A stretch of DNA of 64,000 bases. Source: Lolium rigidum. Its lineage: Eukaryota; Streptophyta; Magnoliopsida; Poales; Poaceae. The stretch spans positions 395,480,249 through 395,544,248 of the forward strand of contig NC_061510.1 in assembly GCF_022539505.1 (NCBI RefSeq), read 5' to 3'. The notes beneath the pieces are model-generated. The model was not told the DNA's origin. It did no database searches and worked only from the letters and a program-made list of their open reading frames with translations. The stretch's first letter is position 1. Every line of letters starts with the position of its first letter. The translations under genes and the position numbers were made by a program. Below, in pieces: positions 1-11,164 of this stretch.

Positions 1-1187
1 CCTTATTCCTCACTAATCACTCTTTATCATTCCTCTCATCACACTCACTTAGATTCTTAGGTTTCTAATTAGTACCAAATTGTGATGATTATGGAATTGG
101 TTTACTAAGGTTCTACTCAAGAGATGATGATATGATCCTCTAAATATATGGTTTGCCTAGGGATTCTACCTTGCAATATTCTGTAGCTTGTTCTTCAGGA
201 AATCTGATAAACCTTCTTCTTGTGGTATGCCTCCACCTCCTAGCTTCTTCATCTTGATCCTAGCTAATTCATATGGAGTGGCTCTATGTGTTTTCTTCCT
301 TGTATCATGCTATGAGATGAGCAAATGGATGAAGGGTGTGGCTCTATTTATAGGCTTGGGCAAGCTCTAGTATCATGACACATAGGTGGTGACTCTTGTA
401 TTGGTTTGATGAGTAAGGTGCTTGGTTGTCATGCCCTCATCCATAGCAATCCTTTGAGCATGAGGTGGCAAAGCTTGGAAAGCAAGTCATGTAGATATTT
501 TCATCCCATGTGGCAAGATCATTATCCCCTCATATGATTTATTTTGGATAGCCAAGTGGCATTTGCTACTAAATATCTTGTGGATGGTTTTATTATTGTT
601 GATGAGTCACTATATTATATTTGATTGGATTTATATTATAATATTGGTGAAAAGGTCAAAGTTGAGGGTTATTCCTCAAATTTGGATAGTTGGATTTGAT
701 TTCACCAAGGCATGATCATATGAGTTTCAAAATACTCATAGTTAATTTTATACAAATAGTTTAGACTATAATTCGTAATGTAAATGGATTTAGTTTTATG
801 ATATTCAATGTATTTAATAAGTTAGGATTTAAATAAGAATGTGTGGCTTTTATGCATTTTAGACCCTATGGTTTACCTTATTTATAAGTGAATTAAATTA
901 CACACAAAGGTAGTTGCTAACTTTTAAGTGTTGTGTAAATCTAATTCCATTTGATCTAATACATAGATCAAATCATCTCTACCCAAAACAAGGTTTAGCA
1001 AAGATCACAGTGAAGTTTATAGCGCTTGACTTGATGATCTACTTCAATTCCAGCAAGTCAAGTGAAACTTCGATCATCGTGGTAAGTTTTATTTGAAGCG
1101 CGAAAATTCCCCGGATTTTCTATGCATGAATGCAATGCACACTTTGGTGTTCTCTCATTTTATTGCCTCTAAACCTGGGATATTACA
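1..1187 (-). repeat. 3' LTR of the LARD (partial)
   Basis: This is the 5'-most 1187 bp (element orientation) of the downstream LTR, cut by the window edge. It aligns with 9299-10488 at offset 9298, changing to 9301 after three 1-bp deletions near 1008-1075. A 60-codon ORF at 188-370 recurs at 9486-9668; it is LTR sequence and no gene is called. Confidence 0.9.
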
Positions 1188-1200
1188 GCCTCTCCCCCTT
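1188..1200 (-). other. Polypurine tract of the LARD
   Basis: On the minus strand this reads AAGGGGGAGAGGC and abuts the TGTAAT start of the 3' LTR at 1187. The polypurine tract primes plus-strand DNA synthesis in LTR elements. Position and base composition fit exactly. Confidence 0.85.
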
Positions 1201-4133
1201 AAACTGAACTTCGTCCCGAAGTTCGAACGCCCTCATGTTTCGGAATGTTGAAATGTCTTGAACAGATCACCATCCTTCAACTCCATGGTGATCCCACTAG
1301 ATATAGTGGAATATATCCCTTGTCCAGATCCTTCCTGGAGACTTCTGATGTCTGGCATCGATACTTTCTTTAATTCTATGATTTCTTCCAACACTCTAAA
1401 CTTATAGGCTTTCTCTCCAAAGATCCTTGGATTAGGACATCTTATGGTGTTAAGGGATTTTACTAATGGTTGTGGTGACACCTTCCTATTTAGGTACTTA
1501 AAACTTGGTTCTACCAGCTGCGGTAATCCAGCTGCGATGTAATATGGCACTATGGTGTACCAGCTGCGATGTCCAAACCTAATTCTAAAGGATTTGTTTA
1601 AAGTAAGGTATTGTTTTCCCTTACTACCATAACAAAAGTAATGGTACTTGGTAAGGTATTTATAATAGGCATGGTCCTGGTGGTTTTAGTCCTACGAATG
1701 GATTAGACTCATTTAGTCCATCCAATCATGGCTTCTAGTTTTAAGCTAGTTATCTTCCTTTTGGGTTCTTTAGGTTCCATGAAAGGAATCTTTCTAATAA
1801 TCATTAGTTTTGGTATAGTCAAACCCTTCGATCTTTTGTTTTCTTAGGCTTTGATTGTCCTCCGATATCTTCTTCATCCAACTTTATTAGCTTAGACTTA
1901 CTTGAGCTCTTTTACTTCTGAGTAATTAGTAATTACCCACTCAAGTGAGGGTCTAACTCTTACGTCCTCGAGATATAAACCTCGGCTTCTGGTCTGACAA
2001 CCTCCTGAGAGTACTTTTATATGGGTACTTTCCAACAACCTTATAAAAATAAGATCGGACTGCCTCTCAGTTCAGACCTTCTTCTTGGTCCATCATAATC
2101 CAAATCATATTTAAATACTTCTCCTTCAGCCTTCCTCTCCCCCTTGGAGTTTACTAATGATCTTCAAACTTCCTTTCTTCTAATCATTAAACTCAAAGGT
2201 TAGAAGATTGATCTTGGTCTAGCTTGTAGTTTGTACTTTTCTAGAGTCTCATCAAGAATTCTTTCTGGTGTATCCACACAGTTGTGGGTATCCATTATGA
2301 ATCCTCCGACTAAATATTTACTAACCACGAGATACCAGCTATGAAATACTAGCTGCGGAATCCCCCTTTCTTTTAGGTAAAGAAATGTTCAGAGCTGTGA
2401 GCTATCCGGTACCAACTGCAGACTACCTAGTACCAGATGTGGCTTATTGGATAGCAGCTGTGGCTATTTTATGGTTCTAGTCAATATCTACTTACCAGCT
2501 GTGGCTACTTACATAGTTTTAGTTAAGATATACCTTACTTTACATTCTTTTTTCTTCATGGTTATTCTATATCAGCTATGGTCTTATTATACCAGCTATG
2601 ACTTCACTTGTCTATTTTCCTTCTTCTAGGGTTTGTTTTGCAAGATAACCACTTATTGACACTATGAAAATAGTATTATAAGTGACTTCACTTGCATTCC
2701 CTTCTTCCATAGTGAATATGGCTCCACTTTTACTGCTCCATATTCACTATTTTTCTCACTTTCATGATACTTCCATGTTGAAGTACTCCTTGATTGAGGA
2801 TAAAAGTGAGTTTTGATTGGTCCTTCCTTCAGATTGTTGTGGTTGCTTCCCACAATTTTACTTCCTTCTTCAAGTGAACCTTCATCTTGTCTTCAAATCT
2901 TCGAATTCGTCACTTCCTTACACGAATACCTTTACCCTCTAGACCTATAACATCAAGTAAGAGCTTGATATTGCAACATGCATTTGCATATCAAAGTCAA
3001 ACTTCATGTATGGATCTAGTCAATCAATAAAGATTCAAGAAAATCCAATAAGATCCAGCTTTGTGCTTATAATACACATCCTGATATGCCTGAATAAAAT
3101 AATTGGGTAAGACATCCCTAAACATCAGGTTCAGATGTGTAGTATATAACACCACATAAGATAGGTTTAGGTCGTGATACTTAGCACGAATACGTGAATT
3201 TCTACTCTTTGTCTCAACATTTATCTTAATTGCACATTTGCAATGAGACAAACTTGAAACAAAATGGCTTGGAATATTTGGAGTTAACCTAGTTTTCTTT
3301 GGAAGTACTAACAAAATAGGATACCATATATATGTGCTATTGAGAACTACTTCCTATAATACAATTAGTTCTAATATGTCTACTCTAAACACATGATTGT
3401 TTAGAATATACCACCTATAACTCTAGGATTTCTCTATGTGATATGCTCTAAATAAGCCTTGTTTAAATTAAGGACTATGGTTCTAACATTCTTGACACAG
3501 TTTCCAGGATTTTAAGGCCTAAGCTTTCGAACTATTCCTTAAATCCTACTCCTTATCAGACTTCTGTTAACTCACTTATGATGTTCTACTCCCTCACATC
3601 ATGATTCTCAAGTGAATCATATATGATTACCAACTTTACCATGAAAAGTAGAGTTGTATAACTCTTATCACTCTTCCTTACCTCCTATGATTGACTCATC
3701 ATAGACATATACTACCTTATATAACTTGTTTCCCTTACTTAACATCAGTCATTTGACAGTTTAAATGACTCTTACTTAACCCTAACATGACTTGGTATAC
3801 ATCTTCCAATAGGATATCTTCCTTGTGGTTGTATCCTCTCTTTGGACTACCATGTGTTGCATACCAACTGTGGTCTACTACCACCCATTATCTTAAGCTC
3901 CAATGGTGTTCTATTTCTTTGGAATGAAGCAAGATAACTAACTAACTTTAATTAAGAAATATAGATAAGAAAGATTGACTCAAGTGTGTCAGGATTATTC
4001 TCAAGTGAATACCCATCTCAAGTCAAAAGAATAGTTGGTTTAACATAGTTGGCTTAGTTAAAACACTTCCTATAGACACTACCAAACCTATAGGTCTCCT
4101 TTAAAGGGTTTTAATCCTAAGGTCAAAGCATTT
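1201..4133 (-). other. Non-coding internal domain of the LARD
   Basis: About 2.9 kb of AT-rich sequence with no ORF of retroelement type; the longest reading frame (1233-1550, minus) has no recognisable motif. A degenerate motif close to TACCAGCTGYGG recurs around 1508, 1530, 1557, 2334, 2348, 2411, 2431, 2455, 2493, 2570, 2589 and 3866. It resembles the LTR/PBS junction at 4141-4154. Confidence 0.75.
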
Positions 4134-4145
4134 GCTCTGATACCA
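4134..4145 (-). other. Primer-binding site (initiator Met tRNA type)
   Basis: The minus strand reads TGGTATCAGAGC, the standard complement of the 3' end of plant initiator Met tRNA. It lies two bases inside the LTR terminus at 4148 and fixes the element's orientation as minus. Confidence 0.92.
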
Positions 4146-4147
4146 GC

Positions 4148-7100
4148 TGTGATGACCCAGCGTACCACTGCATGGTGTAGTACACAAGTCGTTGACATAA
4201 CACAAGTGAAACACCGTTCCACCCATATTACATCTCTCGCAGTGGTACAACGAAACATATGCGAGTCCAAGGTATGTCTATAGAAGTACACACGAGCCGT
4301 TTACATAAGATCAACACAACCTCCTACTATACAGTGAGGTAAAACTTCAAATAAAGCTCCGTAAGAACGACTCGTAATCTATCTTATTGCTAACTCAAGT
4401 TCAAGAGCTACTTGGCTTGCTATAGAAATCTAGCTACTTAGGTGCTAGGATTAGGGAAAGGTTCCCTTCTATTACTAGTCTAGGTTTCCATAATAATTGA
4501 TGCGGGAGTTGACTCCATTGACTTCGTTGATTGGATTCTTCATCTTGTTGCAGTTGACTCCTTTGTCTTCGAGTTCCACGGTAGTTTCTCCTTCGGTGCA
4601 TTGCTCTAAGAAGGGGGTTCAAACGAGATAGAATGAGTACGAGCGTACTCAGCAAGTTCATATTAGGAAATATGTATATCATGCACTAGCTACAGCCATA
4701 GACCGGAAAGTCATAGGCCAATGCAAGTTTTTTGTAAACATTTCTTCAAAAGGTTTATTTTATTCCGAAAACTATGCCCGTCGGTCTTCACGGAGTTGAC
4801 AGAACTTCATGGAGTTCCTTTCTGCCGCGTTCGCAGTTCCCTTCCCGGAACAGGGAGTGACAGTCACAATTCAGTATCCTCTGCAGAGGTGCGTTACTTT
4901 TCCCATAAGAGAACTTAACCTTGTTGCCAACCGGGCAGCTGGCACCGTCCACACTTCCTTTGGTGTGAGGTCAGGTATAAGAACCAAGCCAATCACTGCC
5001 TTCTCCGCGACCTCGCAGACCCACCCTTTTGTAAGTCTGTCCTCTCCTATATCTATGGGTAGACTAACACAGGCACTTGTTCTCTCCTATACCGTTAAGG
5101 TAGACCGATCCGAACAACTTATGTGCCCCGTCCTATACACCATAGATAGACCGATCCGGACAACCCTTACAATCCTTCATAGACCAATAATAAGTCTACC
5201 CTCTCCTGTATCTAATGGTAGACCGTGCAGGACCACATGTCCCCACCTTTACCAAAGATAGACCGATCCGGGCAACCCTTATCACCAGATCCGTTGGCAT
5301 GCGAGAGGGAAAAGATACAGACTGACTTCCCGCAGGCCATTATAGATCTTATGGTTAACGCGATATGTACGGCGCTAGAATCACTAGACGGCATTGGTAC
5401 TTAGTCCTAGATGAATAGTACCCTTGCAATGGAACCTCCACCAATCAACACATACCATGGTTCCATTGCCCACCACATAGTCATATTCATAATTGTAAAA
5501 TAATACTTTGCTTTTCAATGCAGGAGTGATAAGTATAGTACTTTGCATATAATTTGATAAAAATAATCAAATGACATGAGCAAGCGATGAACTTGCCTTT
5601 CTTGACTGCAAGATTATGCGGGCAAAAGCTTCGATACGTGAGAACTCCAAATGCTGAAATACCATCATCGTCCGGTAAGGACAATGTTTAAAGAACTGGC
5701 AATAATGCTATAATGCATAGTATGAAATGCAATCGTCCCGAGCGTAACCTAATCCCGATGATTTAAGATTGATGAGTTGTACAGATTTCTTTAGGGTGTG
5801 TTGCACTTTTAGAATGGTTCTCAAACAAGGTTCTTATTAGGGTTTGGTTATATTAGCATCATAATCAAGTGATATAAGACATCATAACAATCATACACAT
5901 AAGGAATAATGGTGGAATAATAGGTAAAGAACAGATTGTTAATTTTAAATTCTGCAGAACATGATTGATGATTACTTATACTATACTTCAAAAGAATAAC
6001 TTTTGAAGAACATGTTAATTAAGAATTAATGAGTATTTCAAAGAAGGATTAGGGCTTCTAAGGTTTGATTAACATTTGTACTTCAAAAGAATAACTTTTG
6101 AAGAACGAGGTTAAATATGAATATGATCTACTATACATAGGAGTTATGGCTTTCTAGGGTTTACTATTGGGTTCATCTAGTTTCACTAATAGGAACTAGT
6201 TGGTTTCTTAAATAGAATGGGTTTCTATATAACAAGTATTGGCGGGTTTATTGCTATGGTTTCTTCTAAGCATCATATCAAAGGATGGTTATTTAAGATG
6301 GTTCTATAAATTAGCTATTAGGGTTTACGATGGCTTCACAATTGCTTTACTAAATAATCTCTAATGGTTCTAAGTTAAGTGACTTATCATTTCCTAAGTA
6401 GGGTTTAGTTGAATAGGAGCATGTGATGTGAATTGCTACACAAGGTTGGTACTAGGGTTTATCATTATAGTTCTACTAGGGTTTGATGGTTGAAGTTGAT
6501 TCTAATGGTGTGGTATATAGGATTGATGATCAATGGTGCTAACATGTGATAACAAGCTAGGGTTTATACCTCGGTGATACTAGTGCATCATATAGGTTTT
6601 AATTAAGAATAGGAACATGAAAGGATAATCTCATGTGACTTGGTTTATGCTAATTGATCATAATTATGCATTCATGGGTTACTTATTAAGGTTCTACAAG
6701 TAAAGTTGAAGTGGCTATGATCACATGAGCTAAACCCCTAAGGTTTTAGGTTTGCAACTACTATAGATGAACACATGAAATAATGAGATTAATGTCTTGC
6801 TTAAATTAAAACTAGGTTTCTAAATTATGATACAACTCCTAAAATGTTGATTAGTAATAGAGTTGTGGTTACTAATTACTTTGAATAAAAATTAGGAATG
6901 GTTTGCCCTTTTATTAATTTTCACAAGATTTAATAGTTAGAGTAATTATTATTTATGTTTAATTAAGAATCAGGGTTTAATAATTGTTATTAGGTTTAAA
7001 GTATTTAACTTGTTAACCTAAGAATGTTTAAGTAAATAATTGTTGATCTACCAAAATAATATTGACTTTTAATATTTTCTTGAGTTATTACTATTTAAAG

Positions 7101-10100
7101 AAAATAGAAAATAGTAATTTGCAAATTAGGGTTTATGAATTACCACTCATAATTAAGTTAATGTAAATATGATAAATAAAATTAATCTTAACATTTTATT
7201 TAGTTACTGAATAGTTAAAATTTAAATTTGAAACTTCACTAATTATTGAATTCAATTTGCATTTTAAACAATTAGAAAGACATAATTAATAAAGATAAAA
7301 ATAAGTGAATTTTTATTTTGACACACATTTTTGTTTTATATTTTATTTGGATAGAGTTTATTTTTGTGAGCATTTTGATATATTATTTGCATTTTTCTGA
7401 GTTGAAATGGAATTTCTATGATTTTGCAAAGTTTCGGACATTTTACCGGAATTTGAAATTAAGTGAAAAGGCTAGACATACCGATTCGGTTACACACCCG
7501 CAGAGCAGACAGGTGGGGCTACTGCCACGTTGGATGCCACGCAGGCAACGACTGGTCAAGATTGATCGTGAGCTTTGACCTTGCCGACGTTTAAACGCCG
7601 GCGGCCAGAGCACGGTGGCGCCGCCGCTACAAGGCACCCCCGGATGCGTGGTTTGTACCAATCGAACGAGAAGAACGAAACAAGACTACTGGTGGTGATG
7701 GTTTGTGCGGGGACTCACCGGAGCTTCGTCGGAACCTATGTCCCGCGGCGGTGCACTCCGGCGAGGTGGCTAATCGGAGCTACGGACGTCGATAGGATGC
7801 GTGAGTATGCTCTACAGACGCGGAATCTCACCGTGAAGCTCAAGGTGTGGTCGGCTCCGGCGATGGTCGACGGAGACGACGGCGATTGGCGATTTCCCGG
7901 CGATGTGCTGCAGAAGGGATCGGTGAAATTGATCCGTGACACGGCTCCCCTGGATGCTGGGCTCCTCCCAGAAGCTCCTTGAGTCCAGGCGCTCCTCCTG
8001 GACCACGTGCCAGAGGCTGGGGTGGCCTCCTTCGTCGGCTTCGTCTTCGACTCCGGCGACAGAGAGTGGATGAGCATGAGGAATAGAAGGTGTCTGAGGA
8101 GAAATGGAGTGGAGGAGATGAACAAGACGTGCACGGCGATGCTCTCCACCTATTTATAGGCCAAGGGAAGCCCTGTGGCCTCGACACGGCGACGGCCATG
8201 GTCGAAGAGGTGGCGTCTCTGGAAGCTTCTAGCTGGCAAGGATTTCCTCGTCCGCGGATAAGCTCGGACGCGAGAGAGGTTGGGCGTGGTTCTGAGTGTC
8301 TGGCGACGTCCGGGGCAAGCTTATCGTCGACGAGATCGTGGCCTACTGGCTTGCAGCGCTGTCGTGCTCGGAGACGACGACGACGAACTGTTTTTCCTCA
8401 TGCACGATTTTTGACGCACGCGAAACGGTATTTGGACGTGGGCTGGACTGTTCCTGGGCCGTAGTGTGGGTTGGTCGTGGGCTCAGCTGCTGGGCTGCAC
8501 GGCCAGGTAAGGTAAACTTTCCCTCTCTTTCTCTTTTCAAACTTTCTATTTTCTGTTTTTATTTTCTGTTTTGATATTTGAATTCAAACTTGAATTCTGT
8601 TTTGTTTTGTGAGTTCTAAAACATTTGAATATCAATATAACTTGATAACAATGCCCACTGTATAATCTTGTTGTTTAAACAAATATTTAGTTTAGGATTT
8701 AATTGATATCTTGTGAGGCTTAAGTAAGAAATAGAAATGGTTTAGTTAGTTATTTCAATTCTTTTTTAATTTAGGAATCAATTCTGTTTTTAAAAGATCT
8801 GAAATTGAGAACATGTGAATGGTGAACATATTTTATTTTGCAAGTGCTTAACCATATTGATTATTCACATATAATTTAGGTATGACTAGGGTTTAACAAA
8901 TGGTAAAGGAAATGGAATTGTATTATGATTTTATGTGGATAGTTATTTCTAAGGGTTTAGAGTTTTGGTAATGCTTCACTATTTGAAATTTAAATAGGCA
9001 TGAGGCATGGCGAGGGTTCTTCTTATATTTCAAAGTGATACTTGGATTGAAACTCAAATTGGGTTTAGGGTTTTAGTAGTGATCACTAATGTGATATACC
9101 ACTAGGTTTAGGGTGTGAGCAATAGTTAGGTTATGTTTAATTGACTAGGATTATTCTCTACACAAGGCATGAGGATTGGCCTGGATGAACTACTAGTGAT
9201 ATATTTATTATTTTATGTGATAGATGAGATCTATTAATAACATGGGTTTAACTGATCATCTATATCTACAAGGTATAATCATGCACTAGACAATATCCCC
9301 TTATTCCTCACTAATCACTCTTTATCATTCCTCTCATCACACTCACTTAGATTCTTAGGTTTCTAATTAGTACCAAATTGTGATGATTATGGAATTGGTT
9401 TACTAAGGTTCTACTCAAGAGATGATGATATGATCCTCTAAATATATGGTTTGCCTAGGGATTCTACCTTGCAATATTCTGTAGCTTGTTCTTCGAGAAA
9501 TCCGATAAACCTTCTTCTTGTGGTATGCCTCCACCTCCTAGCTTCTTCATCTTGATCCTAGCTAATTCATATGGAGTGGCTCTATGTGTTTTCTTCCTTG
9601 TATCATGCTATGAGATGAGCAAATGGATGAAGGGTGTGGCTCTATTTATAGGCTTGGGCAAGCTCTAGTATCATGACACATAGGTGGTGACTCTTGTATT
9701 GGTTTGATGAGTAAGGTGCTTGGTTGTCATGCCCTCATCCATAGCAATCCTTTGAGCATGAGGTGGCAAAGCTTGGAAAGCAAGTCATGTAGATATTTTC
9801 ATCCCATGTGGCAAGATCATTATCCCCTCATATGATTTATTTTGGATAGCCAAGTGGCATTTGCTACTAAATATCTTGTGGATGGTTTTATTATTGTTGA
9901 TGAGTCACTATATTATATTTGATTGGATTTATATTATAATATTGGTGAAAAGGTCAAAGTTGAGGGTTATTCCTCAAATTTGGATAGTTGGATTTGATTT
10001 CACCAAGGCATGATCATATGAGTTTCAAAATACTCATAGTTAATTTTATACAAATAGTTTAGACTATAATTCGTAATGTAAATGGATTTAGTTTTATGAT

Positions 10101-10488
10101 ATTCAATGTATTTAATAAGTTAGGATTTAAATAAGAATGTGTGGCTTTTATGCATTTTAGACCCTATGGTTTACCTTATTTATAAGTGAATTAAATTACA
10201 CACAAAGGTAGTTGCTAACTTTTAAGTGTTGTGTAAATCTAATTCCATTTGATCTAATACATAGATCAAATCATCTCTACCCAAAACAAGGTTTAGCAAA
10301 GATCACGAGTGAAGTTTATAGCGCTTGACTTGATGATCTACTTCAATTCCAAGCAAGTCAAGTGAAACTTCGATTCATCGTGGTAAGTTTTATTTGAAGC
10401 GCGAAAATTCCCCGGATTTTCTATGCATGAATGCAATGCACACTTTGGTGTTCTCTCATTTTATTGCCTCTAAACCTGGGATATTACA
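4148..10488 (-). repeat. 5' LTR of the LARD (complete, 6.34 kb)
   Basis: Bounded by TGTAATATCCC at 10488 and CATCACA at 4148 on the minus strand, so it is TG...CA. Internal landmarks are: a degenerate tandem block at about 5035-5290 built on AGACCGATCCGG-like units; a long AT-rich tract at 5500-7440; a GC-rich island at about 7440-8520 with overlapping ORFs on both strands but no recognisable protein; and AT-rich sequence from 8520 on. The GC island could be an acquired fragment or part of the family's own LTR. An additional nested insertion within the LTR cannot be excluded. Confidence 0.85.
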
Positions 10489-10777
10489 CCCCACTCCGAT
10501 GCGCTCAAGATCCACTCTCCGCCAAGAACCGATTAGCTCTGGATACCAATTGATAGATGCTGCTAGCAATTTCAGAGGCTAAACTACACAAACACACAGG
10601 ATATTGAGGCACCACTTATATTACTGAATTTAGAGGTGCCTTCTTGGCCGAATTTAGAGGTTTACAGACCAAGTACTGGCCAGCCGGAACACGGCGGCGC
10701 TAGGGTTCTAACCCAGAGGGAAAACGATGAGATTACAAACTCGGATCGAGCCCTCTTATCCTGTTCAAGCTCTAACA
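10489..10777 (-). mobile_element. Short-LTR retrotransposon, 5' end only
   Basis: On the minus strand a TG...CA segment runs from 10777 (TGTTAGAGC) to 10551 (CATCTATCA). Two bases later comes a PBS-like site at 10536-10548, TGGTATCCAGAGC, which is the initiator-Met complement with one extra C. The predicted LTR is 227 bp. The internal domain continues to 10489, where the LARD interrupts it. The second LTR would lie left of the window, so the boundaries rest on terminal bases and PBS spacing only. Confidence 0.5.
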
Positions 10778-10909
10778 GCGATGGAGCAGGTAAGCGTTAA
10801 GTTAAACGGAAAAGAAGCTAACAGCAGGCTTCACCGTTATCTTTGATCTCGACCATTTGCCCTTCATCCAACGGCATCTGTAGCATCAACCGAGTGAACC
10901 ATGATGGCT

Positions 10910-11164
10910 TCAGGTCGTCAGGTGATCAGTCCTGACACTCCACCATCCCCATGACTTCTCCATAAGATCTAGGTGCCTGATTGCCCCGTCCGGCGGCGCT
11001 ATCATCCGATCAACCGATAGGTTTCCATACAGCTGCACCTCATAAGCCCACCTCCTATTCGTCATCCTAACAGGACCGAGATCGCAGCACTCGATGCCGT
11101 TGGCGGCCAACACCTCGGGGCCGAAGGGGTCGAACAACTCCTCTTCCGCCTCGCTCATCGCCAT
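10910..11164 (-). CDS. Small hypothetical ORF or gene fragment (84 codons)
   Basis: A GC-rich frame from ATG at 11164 (MAMSEAEEELFDPFGPEV) to a stop at 10910. Residues 20-75 have gene-like composition with several Trp and charged residues, but I do not recognise a family. It lies just upstream (element sense) of the short LTR ending at 10777, so it may be the first exon of a gene truncated by that insertion. No promoter motif or splice donor could be assigned with confidence. It may also be non-coding. Confidence 0.25.
   Translation of the reverse strand: MAMSEAEEELFDPFGPEVLAANGIECCDLGPVRMTNRRWAYEVQLYGNLSVDRMIAPPDGAIRHLDLMEKSWGWWSVRTDHLTT

Larger units (their letters stand above)
1..10488 (-). 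mobile_element. LARD-type LTR retrotransposon (left end outside window)
   Basis: Positions 1-1187 are repeated almost exactly at 9299-10488. Read on the minus strand, the LTR starts TGTAATATCCCAGG at 10488 and ends GGGTCATCACA at 4148. A tRNA-Met type primer-binding site (4134-4145) follows after two bases, and a polypurine tract (1188-1200) directly precedes the second LTR copy. This gives a 6.34 kb LTR and a 2.96 kb internal domain with no gag, protease, RT, integrase or RNase H ORF. Large LTRs with a short non-coding interior fit LARD elements (Sukkula-like families in Triticeae); the family name is not verified. It must depend on proteins supplied by another element. The copies differ by about three substitutions and three 1-bp indels, so insertion was recent. 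The target duplication cannot be checked because the left end is missing. Confidence 0.88.

Noticed and set aside
188..370. 60-codon ORF found in both LTR copies (also at 9486-9668)
   Set aside because: Lies in AT-rich LTR sequence, no recognisable motif; identity between copies only reflects LTR duplication.
4809..5261. 150-codon plus-strand ORF in the LTR
   Set aside because: Runs through degenerate tandem repeats; no domain, and no conserved start context.
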